A stretch of 33,065 nt of DNA from Candidatus Methanoperedens sp. (GCA_027460615.1 JAPZAO010000007.1:1-33065), one strand, 5' to 3'; positions 8,444 through 16,299 are shown, counted from the first letter of the stretch. Program-made: numbers and translations. Notes: a model not told the origin generated them from the sequence alone.

Positions 8444-8719
8444 ATGAACGCCAGGGTTCATATTTTTGTTTCCGGTAAGGTCCAGGGCGTATTCTTCCGG
8501 TCAAGCACGAAAAATAAGGCGGATGAGCTTGGTCTTTCAGGATGGGTAAGGAATCTGCAGGATGGAAGAGTCGAGGCTGTCTTTGAGGGGGAAGAGAAAA
8601 AGGTTGAAAAAATGGTTGAGTGGTGCAGGAAAGGACCGGAATATGCAAGAGTGACTGGCGTGGAAGTGATACCTGAACCTTATAAAGGAGAGTTTTCAGG
8701 ATTCCTGCTGCGGCGGTAA
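8444..8719 (+). CDS. acyP: Acylphosphatase
   Basis: This is a 91-residue enzyme that hydrolyses acyl phosphates such as acetyl- or carbamoyl-phosphate. Family signatures are complete: HIFVSGKVQGVFFRSS with catalytic Arg19 in the phosphate loop, and GWVRNLQDGRVEAVFEGEE with catalytic Asn37. The length is normal. AGGA sits just before the ATG and an AT-rich TATA-like stretch (8411-8426) lies about 20-30 bp upstream, so it seems to have its own promoter. The RNase P RNA gene follows directly on the same strand. Confidence 0.95.
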   Translation: MNARVHIFVSGKVQGVFFRSSTKNKADELGLSGWVRNLQDGRVEAVFEGEEKKVEKMVEWCRKGPEYARVTGVEVIPEPYKGEFSGFLLRR

Positions 8720-8727
8720 ATATAAAC
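8718..8727 (+). promoter_or_regulatory. TATA box of rnpB
   Basis: AAATATAAAC overlaps the end of the acylphosphatase gene and is about 25 bp before the predicted 5' end of RNase P RNA. Confidence 0.6.
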
Positions 8728-8746
8728 CATAACACGCTGAATAGGA

Positions 8747-9070
8747 AGCGAGAGAGGAAGGGCGGCTTCCGGCGGTAACGCTGAGGAAAGTCCCCTCACC
8801 TTCTGGACCGCGGATGCTTGTTAAGGGCATAGGGTGAGAATCCTGGCTCTGGAACAGAAACGATACCGCTACGCAGAAATGCGATGATTTTGTAAGAATG
8901 AGGTCATGCGCATGCGGATGGAACGGCGAATCCACGCGGGTGCAAGCCGAAATAGGACTAAAAGGGCAGTCCAGACCTGTCCGAGTACGGCGCATAGCTG
9001 AATGCTGCACAAGCGCTACAGGGGCACTCGCTCCTTGCGCTAAACATAAAGGGGCTTACTCTCCTCACTC
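8747..9070 (+). ncRNA. rnpB: RNase P RNA, archaeal type A
   Basis: This is the catalytic RNA of tRNA 5' maturation. Hallmarks in order are GCTGAGGAAAGTCCCC (8790s, conserved region I and the 5' P4 strand), GGAACAGAAACGATACCGCT (about 8851-8870, conserved in archaeal RNase P), AAATAGGACTAAAAGGGCAG near 8950, and CATAAAGGGGCTTAC at 9044-9058 (the 3' P4 strand and conserved region V). Bases 8747-8760 and 9056-9070 can pair imperfectly as helix P1, which sets the ends to within a few bases. The length of about 324 nt fits archaeal type A. Overlapping ORFs here are not genes. Confidence 0.93.
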
Positions 9071-9130
9071 AAATTTTACTATCAGGCAAACTTCATATAA
9101 CACAATTAATGAGGTTCCTGGCTCTTATTT

Positions 9131-9523
9131 TTACAACACTCCAGAGTTTTTCAGTTCTTTCTCGATATCAAAGATGAGCTTCTCCACTTTCCTGATAATT
9201 TCTTCCACGCGCTCTTTACTGAATTCCACAATCCTGCTTTTTCTTCCATAATCAGCCTGAACCCTCAGGTCATAAGAACGTTCATACAGTTCCATCATCA
9301 ACGGGCTAACGCTTTCCATTTTCAGTAGAATCCGTTTTCTTGAGATGGTTGTGCCTCCGAACTTCAGTTTCATACATGCATAAACCGCATTTTCGCACGC
9401 TACAAATACTCTATTTGCTGCGGTAAGCCTGTCGCCCTCTTCGAAGTTTCTCTTTGCAGAAGCAAACGCATTCTTAGCCCGGCTGAAATCCTCAATAATC
9501 TCATTTTTTAATTCGTCTTTCAA
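9131..9523 (-). CDS. HEPN-domain protein of module 1
   Basis: This is a helical protein of about 130 residues resembling HEPN domains: SRAKNAFASAKRNFEEGDRL, then RVFVACENAVYACMKLKF, then YDLRVQADYGRKSR, matching the R-x-x-ADYG pattern of stand-alone HEPN proteins that pair with minimal nucleotidyltransferases. The classical R-x4-6-H RNase motif is not visible, so RNase activity is doubtful. It overlaps the 3' end of the nucleotidyltransferase gene. The frame opens at GTG 9532, but GGTGA overlaps that codon and stands 5 bases before TTG 9523, so I prefer the TTG. It probably forms a toxin-antitoxin-like pair with its neighbour. Confidence 0.75.
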   Translation of the reverse strand: MKDELKNEIIEDFSRAKNAFASAKRNFEEGDRLTAANRVFVACENAVYACMKLKFGGTTISRKRILLKMESVSPLMMELYERSYDLRVQADYGRKSRIVEFSKERVEEIIRKVEKLIFDIEKELKNSGVL

Positions 9524-10424
9524 TGCCTTCACCTTTCAGTATTAATTTGTTGAAGAGTTTATTATAGTGCTCTTCCAATATTTCCAGCGCATTTTCTATT
9601 TCAAGTTCGCCTATGCTTCCCAGGACTTTATATTCGCTTGATTTTTTTAATTTAGTCAGGGCATCTTTTCTTGAGAGCGCCTCCATTCCTTCCAGTTTAC
9701 ATGCAAAAAATGCCATATTTTCGGATACTGCCCTGATTATCTCTTTAGAAGAGTCGTAATCCCCGTTTGTGTAATTTCTCCATGCTGCATTTATTCTTTC
9801 TTTTAAAAACCTCAATTCTTTCTGGTCCCCAGGCTGCTTCATGATTTCCCGCACATAGTCCCCGCCATAAACTAAAACGCCATTTATGAGCGCGGTCCTT
9901 ATGAGGTCATTTTCTTTGATTTCCTTATTTGCCTCTTCCGGTTTTAGAAAGTGAATATTTATGTTTTCTCCGGTCAGGTCATGTACCTCTTTCCCTGCTG
10001 TCTTAACATAGTCTTCATTTTCTGTAATTATCAGCAAATCTATGTCGCTATTTTCATCAAAAGTTCCGGCAGCTAAAGAACCGAATAGAATAATGGCCTT
10101 AGATTGATTATAGATTCTTTCCCTGAAAAGTGAAATAGCTGAAATCCTGCTTTCGGGCAATGTGAGGAATCTATGCCTATCAAAAAGCTCTCTTAAAGAA
10201 AAGGTTACAGGATTTATGGTATTCAGTGATATTATTTTTGTTTTCCCAACCTTTTTTATTTTTATTATGTTTAATGAATGTAATCTGTTGATTGTTACCG
10301 CACCTGCGCCTTTCCCGACTTTGCTCTTTCTTATCAGCTCAATTTCCTTAAACTCTTTTACAGGATTTTTTAATAAATATGAGAGTATCTTAATAGATGT
10401 CTTTGTTCCGATTATGTTTTCCAT
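9501..10424 (-). CDS. Winged-helix + minimal nucleotidyltransferase + HEPN-like fusion, module 1
   Basis: This is a 307-residue three-part protein. Residues 1-75 look like a winged helix (TSIKILSYLLKNPVKEFKEI, then VTINRLHSLNIIKIKKVGKT). Residues 105-185 are an MNT-type nucleotidyltransferase with ILFGSLAAGTFDENSDIDLL, giving Gly-Ser 115-116 and metal-binding Asp127 and Asp129. Residues 210-300 are helical and HEPN-like. MNT antitoxins are known to AMPylate HEPN toxins; the fused DNA-binding domain suggests autoregulation. The gene overlaps the HEPN gene downstream. A TATA-like AATTATTTAAAT lies 22-34 bp before the ATG, with a perfect palindrome just beyond it. Confidence 0.82.
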   Translation of the reverse strand: MENIIGTKTSIKILSYLLKNPVKEFKEIELIRKSKVGKGAGAVTINRLHSLNIIKIKKVGKTKIISLNTINPVTFSLRELFDRHRFLTLPESRISAISLFRERIYNQSKAIILFGSLAAGTFDENSDIDLLIITENEDYVKTAGKEVHDLTGENINIHFLKPEEANKEIKENDLIRTALINGVLVYGGDYVREIMKQPGDQKELRFLKERINAAWRNYTNGDYDSSKEIIRAVSENMAFFACKLEGMEALSRKDALTKLKKSSEYKVLGSIGELEIENALEILEEHYNKLFNKLILKGEGIERRIKK

Positions 10425-10468
10425 TCAGTTAATCTTTGTTTTCTGCATTTAAATAATTTTTCTATTTT

Positions 10469-10486
10469 TTAGGGATTATTCCCTAA
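10469..10486. promoter_or_regulatory. Palindromic operator candidate of HEPN/MNT module 1
   Basis: TTAGGGA and TCCCTAA form a perfect 7-bp inverted repeat separated by TTAT. It lies just upstream of the TATA-like element of the nucleotidyltransferase gene. A further TTAGG-type half site follows at 10489-10493. Binding by the fused winged-helix domain is inference. Confidence 0.5.
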
Positions 10487-10541
10487 TTTTAGGTAATAAA
10501 GCCCTTTTTTCAGGGAAAACGATGGGATATCGAACTTGCGG

Positions 10542-10552
10542 AAATATTTATA
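10542..10552 (+). promoter_or_regulatory. TATA box ahead of the GC-rich intergenic segment
   Basis: AAATATTTATA is followed about 25 bp later by the start of an unusually GC-rich stretch; it is not placed for the HD-domain gene, which has its own element at 10741-10748. Confidence 0.4.
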
Positions 10553-10574
10553 GCCTCCAATACGAATCAAAAGC

Positions 10575-10740
10575 AATCCATGAACAACGGTGCAACCGCG
10601 CCCCCGAGTCATACGAATGCCCTTTCTGGCGGAGGCTACAGGTGAAGCGGTCTGGCTGGCGAGAACCTTGACAAGTCCATTATGTCATCTTGAACAGAGC
10701 AGTTAAATCCCCCATCATGCTCGAAAATAATACAGATTCA
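10575..10740 (+). ncRNA. Candidate non-coding RNA in a GC-rich island
   Basis: The 349-bp gap 10425-10773 holds, from left to right, the module 1 promoter and palindrome, a TATA box at 10542-10552, a GC-rich island of about 120 bp, and the TATA box of the HD gene. The island contrasts sharply with AT-rich flanks, as structured RNAs do in AT-rich archaea. It ends at a T-rich stretch. An alternative is a leaderless 21-codon peptide starting at ATG 10580 and ending at TGA 10643-10645. It does not match SRP, RNase P or tRNA hallmarks. Ends are estimates. Confidence 0.3.
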
Positions 10741-10773
10741 TTTTAATACCCCTCGCTCTTATCTAACATCATC

Positions 10774-12591
10774 ATGCCCTCCATCATAGACCCCATCTAT
10801 CGTCGTGTGGAAATAACCGAGCTTGAGCAGCTCATCATCAACACACCGGAAATGGCGCGCCTGCGCCGCATCCAGCAGCTAGGTCTTGCCGACCTTGCTT
10901 TTCCAGGCGCTAACCATACGCGTTTTGAGCACAGCGTTGGGACGCTCTTCATCGCAGATAAGATGGCAAAGGCGCTGGGGCTATCGCATGAGGAAATAGT
11001 AAAAATCAGGATGGCAGCCCTGCTCCATGATGTCGGTCACTGCGCATTCTCCCATGTCGTGGAAAGTGTCCTTAAAAGAAACCCGTTATACCAGCCAGTG
11101 ATAAATGACAAAAAATTCCTGAACCACGAGATGTTCACGAAATACATAATATCAAATTCATTCCACACAAAACCCGAAATTGCAGCGCATGCAGGCGCAC
11201 CGTTCTTTGAAGAGATTGCCCGGATGGCAATTGGCGAAGTTGATGCGGTTTCAAAACCCTATCTTGCTCAGATAATCTCAAACGACATAGACGCTGACAG
11301 GATTGATTTCCTGCTTCGCGATTCATACCACACTGGTGTCTCTCTCGGGCTTGTGGACCTTGACCAGATTATCGGAAGCATGTCGCTATACAACGACAGG
11401 GTAATACTTGGGGGTTCAGAGAGTTACGATGAAGATATGGCGCTCACAGCCGCTGAATCCATGCTGATTGCAAGGGCGCATCATTATTCCGCCATAATCC
11501 ATAATCCGAAAACGCAGGGAGCAAGGGTGATGCTTCTCCATGCTCTTGAAAAGGCGCTTGGCTTATATGAGAAATCGGGGAACGATGTCAAAACAATTAT
11601 GGCGAAATTCTTCACCTCATACATAGACAGCGACCTTTTGAATTTTATAGAATCAAATGGCGATGAGAATTCCAAAAAACTGGTCGCAAATTTGAGAAAC
11701 GCATACATCTGCAATGCAGTTGCGCGTTTTACACACAAGAACCTCAATCCGCTGACAAGAATGGCGCTTTCAACCATTGCCAGGAATGGCGTTGCCAGGA
11801 AGATGTTTGAAGATGAGCTTGCAAAGCGTTTTGCTAAAAAGTACGGCGCTCCTGTGCTCATAGACCTTGATGTTGCAGGCGGAATTCCCAAAAGCACACG
11901 GGTGAAACTCGGGGAAGAAGAAGGATTTTTCTATGACGAATCGGCTCTTGCAAATGGACTGGTAAGGGCGATTTCGCGCCAGATATCGCTGTGCATATTT
12001 TCAAGGCACGAGGATGATTCCACGCTGTCCCAGGCGTCACACGATTTCCTGCTCGGTATCGAGAGCTTATCCCCGAAACTTTTGCACTTTATCAGGAATG
12101 AGACCAACCTGCCTATCGAAGGTCTCCTTCTTATTTTCTACAGCGCGCACAGGTTGTTCAGCAAGGAAGCGGAAGGAAGAATAACTATGCCAAGGCTTCG
12201 CAATATTAACCTTATATACCGCCTTGTAAGGGAATTTGAAAAAATAGACAGGCTGCGCAACCTGTTCGATTACAGGTTCCATAACCGCTACGGTTTCCCG
12301 TACAGTGATAAACTTTTTGAGGATATCCAGCTTCTTGTGGCAATGGGCATGGTGGATGAAGACCTGCGTTATTTTGAGAAAAGGGGCAGGTGGCAGCAGC
12401 GATATGAATATGTCCTGACCAGTGACGGCTTGGAATATGCGGCATTAATCGCTCCCTCTTACCAGAATGAATTAAAGATTATTGAAAATCATCTGGCGAT
12501 TAACAAACATTCTATCCCGAGAGATATGGTGAGCATCGCCAAAAACAGGTATAAAAAAGAATTGAATAAAGGATTAGCTCCTCATTTTTAA
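10774..12591 (+). CDS. HD-domain phosphohydrolase, dGTPase/SAMHD1-like, with long C-terminal extension
   Basis: This is a 605-residue HD-superfamily hydrolase. It starts IIDPIYRRVEITELEQLIIN and has the metal motif set of the SAMHD1/dGTPase branch: His53 (RFEHSVG), His85-Asp86 (LLHDVGH), His94 (FSHVVE) and Asp near 174 (DIDADRIDFLLRDS). Members cleave dNTPs to nucleoside and triphosphate or act on other phosphates; the substrate here is unknown. The core ends near residue 290-400. The remainder is an added helical region ending in a winged-helix-like part (LFEDIQLLVAMGMVDED, then YVLTSDGLEYAALI at about 535-570). TTTTAATA at 10741-10748 precedes the ATG by 26 bp, pointing to a leaderless mRNA. 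Confidence 0.85.
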   Translation: MPSIIDPIYRRVEITELEQLIINTPEMARLRRIQQLGLADLAFPGANHTRFEHSVGTLFIADKMAKALGLSHEEIVKIRMAALLHDVGHCAFSHVVESVLKRNPLYQPVINDKKFLNHEMFTKYIISNSFHTKPEIAAHAGAPFFEEIARMAIGEVDAVSKPYLAQIISNDIDADRIDFLLRDSYHTGVSLGLVDLDQIIGSMSLYNDRVILGGSESYDEDMALTAAESMLIARAHHYSAIIHNPKTQGARVMLLHALEKALGLYEKSGNDVKTIMAKFFTSYIDSDLLNFIESNGDENSKKLVANLRNAYICNAVARFTHKNLNPLTRMALSTIARNGVARKMFEDELAKRFAKKYGAPVLIDLDVAGGIPKSTRVKLGEEEGFFYDESALANGLVRAISRQISLCIFSRHEDDSTLSQASHDFLLGIESLSPKLLHFIRNETNLPIEGLLLIFYSAHRLFSKEAEGRITMPRLRNINLIYRLVREFEKIDRLRNLFDYRFHNRYGFPYSDKLFEDIQLLVAMGMVDEDLRYFEKRGRWQQRYEYVLTSDGLEYAALIAPSYQNELKIIENHLAINKHSIPRDMVSIAKNRYKKELNKGLAPHF

Positions 12592-12663
12592 CTTTTTATA
12601 AAATTATTATTTAGATGAATATATATACCATAAAAAAAGAATAGAAGTCTTGGTGATTACAAA

Positions 12664-12771
12664 ATGAAAGACATAAATTTTGAGAAAGACGATATTATTA
12701 TCGGCTTACTTATAGTTATCATATTTTTGATAGTAATGCTTATCGGCAGGATGTTCTACTCAATCCCCTGA
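12664..12771 (+). CDS. 35-residue single-helix membrane protein
   Basis: A short reading frame gives a charged N-terminus (MKDINFEKDD), one hydrophobic helix (about 11-27, IIIGLLIVIIFLIVMLIG) and a short tail RMFYSIP. A textbook archaeal ribosome binding site, GGTGAT, stands 6 bases before the ATG, and an ATATATA element lies about 40 bp upstream, so expression is likely. The family is unknown. It sits between the HD gene and a convergent zinc-finger gene. Confidence 0.6.
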   Translation: MKDINFEKDDIIIGLLIVIIFLIVMLIGRMFYSIP

Positions 12772-12783
12772 ATGTTAAAGTTT

Positions 12784-13026
12784 TTATTTTTCTGACATAA
12801 CTTCTTTGATAACATCTTTGAGGGCATCTCTCAACTTGCTTTCAGGGTTTGAGAGGTCGTCTGCAATTATATCAACAACAAGTTCCAGGCCTCCGGGACT
12901 TGAGGTCAGGTAATCTCTTACAACAGCATCCATTCTTTCGCAGCAGTCAATGCATAGTTCGACGCCTTCTATCTCGGCATCGTTAACGGGTTCAAGAGCA
13001 GTATGGCAAAGGAAACATTCACTCAT
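12784..13026 (-). CDS. Small zinc-binding protein with two CxxC knuckles
   Basis: This 80-residue protein has an N-terminal metal-binding pattern, CFLC at 4-7 and CIDCC at 25-29, and a C-terminal acidic helical part. The pattern suggests a treble-clef or zinc-ribbon fold. AGGTGA stands 4 bases before the ATG. I do not recognise the family; it may bind a protein partner or nucleic acid. It is convergent with the 35-residue membrane protein gene and divergent from the four-helix membrane protein gene. Confidence 0.7.
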   Translation of the reverse strand: MSECFLCHTALEPVNDAEIEGVELCIDCCERMDAVVRDYLTSSPGGLELVVDIIADDLSNPESKLRDALKDVIKEVMSEK

Positions 13027-13131
13027 AATTTCACCTGCGCCGTAAATGAGTCTAACTTCTTATCAATGTTAGCATTGAAATCGGATTAACAGGGTAATGT
13101 TTAAACTTTAAGCCGTATATTGGGAAGCCAC

Positions 13132-13497
13132 ATGGTAAAAGTAGAAGTCGTGATGGATGAAAAGGCTCTCATTGCGAAGCATATGCTGAACATGAAGTTT
13201 ATTAAATTCTCTTGGGCTTTATTTTTCATACTCATAGGTGGAAGCTGGATTCTTGAAAGCCTGTATAAAATTGATAAATGGGCGCTCATATATGCAGGAA
13301 GCGGCGGGATTCTGCTATTGTTGAACCTCCTGCGGATTATCTGGAAGCTCAATATCAGCAAGTTCACCATCGGGCTTGGCGCTCTGGGAGTGCTCTTTGG
13401 TGCAGCGAAATATTATGCGCTTCCCGATTTTTCGATATGGGCTGCGGCGGTGCTGATAATCGGGATTTTTATGCTGTTTGAGGTGTTGAGAAAATAA
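13132..13497 (+). CDS. Four-helix membrane protein of unknown function
   Basis: This is a 121-residue protein with a short soluble start (VKVEVVMDEKALIAKHMLNM) and about four hydrophobic segments (near 28-46, 52-70, 78-92 and 98-115), resembling DUF5668-like small membrane proteins with paired hydrophobic hairpins. I chose ATG 13132 over the in-frame TTG at 13120, since a TATA-like TTTAAACTTTA is about 25 bp upstream and the mRNA may be leaderless. No motif reveals a function. Confidence 0.65.
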   Translation: MVKVEVVMDEKALIAKHMLNMKFIKFSWALFFILIGGSWILESLYKIDKWALIYAGSGGILLLLNLLRIIWKLNISKFTIGLGALGVLFGAAKYYALPDFSIWAAAVLIIGIFMLFEVLRK

Positions 13498-13514
13498 CGC
13501 CAAAGCCAATTGTC

Positions 13515-13521
13515 TTTTTTT
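13515..13521 (+). terminator. Poly-T terminator between convergent genes
   Basis: Seven T follow the membrane protein gene by 17 bp and overlap the stop codon of lysS on the opposite strand. Confidence 0.4.
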
Positions 13522-15025
13522 ATAGACTCGCCTCTTTAAACCTCTTCACTACAAAATCCTTATCAAGCGACGCCAGGAAATGCCCCGCCCTTGGCCCCGA
13601 CTTGAGCCCCAGAAGCGCCTGATATACAGTCTCGAAAACCTTCTTCCCGTCAAGTCCCGCTTCCTCTGCCACCTTATACATATTATCATGGATTTCCTGC
13701 CCTGTCATGCCCTGCTCAAGTTCATCAGCCAAGATGGCAAGCACAAGCTTCTGCTCTTTTGTGAAACTCTTTACCTGCGGTGGAATCGTCTCCTGCACTT
13801 TGAATTTCACGAACTCGGGCGCATATTTAAGAAGCCAGTTCCTTGCATTGTTCGCCCTCTGCCTTATAGCAGCCACATCCGAGGTATTGTAATCCGTCCG
13901 TTTCAAAACAGTAAGCAGGTAATCAAAACCCCGATCATCTGCGATTTGTACTGCCGTCACCATGTGCCTGAATGGAATCTTGGAAGGTTCGGTGCCCTCG
14001 GTCTTTGAAAGCTGGTACGCCCTTTTATCCCCTTCCACCTGGTCGTACTCATCAATAAGATTGAGGAAAGCAAGTCCGGGGTCAAATTCAATATGTTTTT
14101 CGGGTTTCTGCCTGATAATCAGGTAGCGCAGGACCTCAGGCGGCACTATCTCAAGCATCTCGTTTATCGATATCGCAAGACCCGTGGATGAATGCATGGC
14201 GCCTTTGCCTTTCAGCATTATCCACTCATACACTATCGGGTACGGCGGCTCGTAATCGTATATCTCGCGGGCAATCCTCTTTCCTGTATCGTATGAACCG
14301 CCTGCTGTGGCATGGTCTTTGCCGAACGGCTCAACAGTGGTGCCGAAAATGGGCCACCTTGCAGGCCAGTCAACGCGCCAGTTGAGTTTGCCGCCGCCTT
14401 TCATAGATACAGTCCCCTGAGAGCCGCATTTACAGGCATAATCAATTGTCTCTTTAGCAATGTCAAACCCTGTCACTTTCGTCGTGCTGAGCCGTCCGCA
14501 TTCATTGCATATTGGATTGAACGGGCTCCAGTCAGGTTCAAGCTCCCGCCCTGAAACCTCTTTGAGGATTTGGGCTATGGCATCCCTGTTTAGCAGGGCT
14601 TTTTTTATCGCTTCAACGTATTTTCCCTCTTTATAGAGTTCATCAGCCCTGTAAACATGCGGCTTGATTCCCAGGGAATGCAGCGCATCAATGAAGGGGA
14701 GAAGGAAATGTTCTGAATAACTTTTATGGTTTCCGCATGGGCATGGGATTTGAGAAAGCGGCTTTCCCACATGGGCTTCGTAATCTTTTGAAAGGAAAGG
14801 ATAGACTTTGCGGAGGGGGTCAAGTGTATCCGCGATATATATCAAGCGCACATCTGCGCCCTTGTCCGAAAGCGCCCTGTAAACCGCATCTGCCGTGACC
14901 ACTTCTCTCATATTGCCAATGTGGATGGGCCCCGAAGGTGTGATGCCTGAGGCTACGGTGTGCTTTTTTCCCCGTGCAAGTACATTTTCTGCTATAACAT
15001 CTGCCCAGTGTATTGTCTCGTCCAT
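13520..15025 (-). CDS. lysS: Class I lysyl-tRNA synthetase
   Basis: This 501-residue enzyme charges tRNA-Lys. It is the class I type found in most archaea rather than the class II bacterial/eukaryotic type. Nucleotide-binding motif [12 protein letters not shown] holds HIGN at 35-38, and the KMSKS-equivalent loop reads [10 protein letters not shown] (about 273-282). Cysteines in CNECG (173-176) and CKCG (198-200) form a zinc knuckle. The C-terminal half is helical, as in the anticodon-binding cage of this family. GAGGTG stands 7 bases before the ATG. The leader carries a strong 9-bp hairpin, and the promoter region is shared with divergent coaD. Confidence 0.96.
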   Translation of the reverse strand: MDETIHWADVIAENVLARGKKHTVASGITPSGPIHIGNMREVVTADAVYRALSDKGADVRLIYIADTLDPLRKVYPFLSKDYEAHVGKPLSQIPCPCGNHKSYSEHFLLPFIDALHSLGIKPHVYRADELYKEGKYVEAIKKALLNRDAIAQILKEVSGRELEPDWSPFNPICNECGRLSTTKVTGFDIAKETIDYACKCGSQGTVSMKGGGKLNWRVDWPARWPIFGTTVEPFGKDHATAGGSYDTGKRIAREIYDYEPPYPIVYEWIMLKGKGAMHSSTGLAISINEMLEIVPPEVLRYLIIRQKPEKHIEFDPGLAFLNLIDEYDQVEGDKRAYQLSKTEGTEPSKIPFRHMVTAVQIADDRGFDYLLTVLKRTDYNTSDVAAIRQRANNARNWLLKYAPEFVKFKVQETIPPQVKSFTKEQKLVLAILADELEQGMTGQEIHDNMYKVAEEAGLDGKKVFETVYQALLGLKSGPRAGHFLASLDKDFVVKRFKEASL

Positions 15026-15053
15026 AAACCGACACCTCGCTTTATGCGGTGTT

Positions 15054-15074
15054 CAGGTATGCTTCGCATACCTG
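15054..15074 (-). promoter_or_regulatory. Perfect 9-bp hairpin in the lysS leader
   Basis: CAGGTATGC and GCATACCTG flank a 3-base loop. On the lysS strand the apex reads GCGAAGC, a sequence known for an exceptionally stable GAA-loop mini-hairpin. It starts 28 bases before the lysS ATG and could be an RNA control element or a DNA operator serving both divergent genes. Confidence 0.5.
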
Positions 15075-15150
15075 TCGTCTGATACCCCCTGAAACTGCTT
15101 AAGAGATATTAAAAGATACTCTTATCGTTTGCCAGTTCAATTTTGCGAAT

Positions 15151-15603
15151 ATGGCACGTGTAGCAGTTGGGGGGACTTTTGATCCTCTTCATGACGGTCA
15201 TAAAGCCCTGTTGATGAAAGCTGTTGAATTGAGCCGCAACGGTGAGTTACTTGTCGGGCTGACCTCGGATTCATTGGCAAGGAACAAAGTTCATGAAGTG
15301 GCTGATTACAAGGCACGCTACAATGAAGTCTTGCGCTTTATTAAAATGCAGGGGATAGCTCCTGTAATTGTGAGGCTGGATGACCCGTACGGCCCGACAA
15401 TACGTGATGATTTTGATTTTCTTGTTGTATCCCCTGAGACGCATCCTATAGGATTGAAGATAAACAAGATACGTGGGGAGAAAAAGTTGGGGCAAATAGA
15501 AATCGTGCTGGTGGATTATGTTCTTGCAGATGATGGGTTGCCGATATCCAGTACGCGCATCAAGAGAGGGGAGATTGATGAGCACGGGCGGGTGTTGAAA
15601 TAA
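15151..15603 (+). CDS. coaD: Phosphopantetheine adenylyltransferase, archaeal type
   Basis: This 150-residue nucleotidyltransferase joins 4'-phosphopantetheine and ATP to give dephospho-CoA. The N-terminal GGTFDPLHDGHKAL (7-20) contains the T/HxGH nucleotide-binding motif, and LPISSTRIKRGEID near 130-143 holds the ISSTxxR-like motif. The length fits the archaeal branch, which is distinct from bacterial CoaD and related to the eukaryotic domain. It is divergent from lysS across a 125-bp gap that holds TATA-like sequence (about 15106-15117, ATATTAAAAGAT). Confidence 0.93.
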   Translation: MARVAVGGTFDPLHDGHKALLMKAVELSRNGELLVGLTSDSLARNKVHEVADYKARYNEVLRFIKMQGIAPVIVRLDDPYGPTIRDDFDFLVVSPETHPIGLKINKIRGEKKLGQIEIVLVDYVLADDGLPISSTRIKRGEIDEHGRVLK

Positions 15604-15654
15604 ATCGAAATAGAAACTGACTTATCTGGAATAATCTCGAATCCAAAACCTTTA

Positions 15655-15674
15655 TTTATTCAAAAAGGAATAAA
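15655..15674. promoter_or_regulatory. Palindromic operator candidate of HEPN/MNT module 2
   Basis: TTTATTC and GAATAAA form a perfect 7-bp inverted repeat with a 6-base spacer, overlapping the TATA-like TTTATTTATT 26-45 bp before the nucleotidyltransferase start. Binding here would block the promoter. Confidence 0.5.
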
Positions 15675-15699
15675 TTGATTCAAAAATGAAAAGATAATC

Positions 15700-16299
15700 A
15701 TGAAATTCCACAATATCCTGGATGAAATGCTGGGAAATAAGACAAAAGTGAGACTGCTCAGGGCATTCTTCACATATCCTGAAAAGGGATTCACAGAAAG
15801 TGAACTTGAGAGGATAGCGGGAATCCCACAGGCAAGCGTCCACAGGAACGTAAAATCTCTCCTGGACAATGGATTGCTCGACAGAAAGCGAATCGGTAAA
15901 GCAAATCTATATTCACTGAACAAAGAACATATTCTTTATCCACTCCTATTCAGCAATTTTGAGGCTGAGAGAAATGTTCTCGTGGAACTTAAAAATATGA
16001 TTGAAGAGTCAGTCCAAAGCCTGCCTCAAATAGAGCTTGCGGTTCTTTTTGGCAGCATCGTAAAAGGCATGGAAAGAGCAGACAGCGATGTGGATATCTT
16101 TATAGTCTGCAAAGGTGAAAAGTCAAAATTAGAAGATAAATTGACATTCCTTACAAATGTTTCTCAAAATAAATTCGGCAATCCTGTATCACTGATGATA
16201 AAGCACGAGGAAGAACTTCAAGACTTGAAAACCAGATCAATTTTCAGGGAAATAAAAAACGGTGAAATCATCTTCAAGCGAGAGGGGTTTGAATGGTAA
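15700..16299 (+). CDS. Winged-helix + minimal nucleotidyltransferase fusion, module 2
   Basis: This 199-residue protein has an N-terminal winged helix (about 12-75: KTKVRLLRAFFTYPEKGFTE, then IPQASVHRNVKSLLDNGLL) joined to an MNT nucleotidyltransferase (about 95-195). The catalytic strand is VLFGSIVKGMERADSDVDIF with Gly-Ser 118-119 and Asp130 and Asp132. Compared with module 1 it lacks the C-terminal HEPN-like part. The stop overlaps the following HEPN gene (ATGGTAA). It is probably the antitoxin or regulator half of a HEPN/MNT pair, repressing its own promoter through the palindrome upstream (inference). Confidence 0.85.
   Translation: MKFHNILDEMLGNKTKVRLLRAFFTYPEKGFTESELERIAGIPQASVHRNVKSLLDNGLLDRKRIGKANLYSLNKEHILYPLLFSNFEAERNVLVELKNMIEESVQSLPQIELAVLFGSIVKGMERADSDVDIFIVCKGEKSKLEDKLTFLTNVSQNKFGNPVSLMIKHEEELQDLKTRSIFREIKNGEIIFKREGFEW

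Noticed and set aside
8696-9251. Two open frames of about 105-117 codons over the RNase P RNA
   Set aside because: The DNA is fully explained by rnpB hallmarks; the translations have no domain and run out of the RNA into the HEPN gene antisense.
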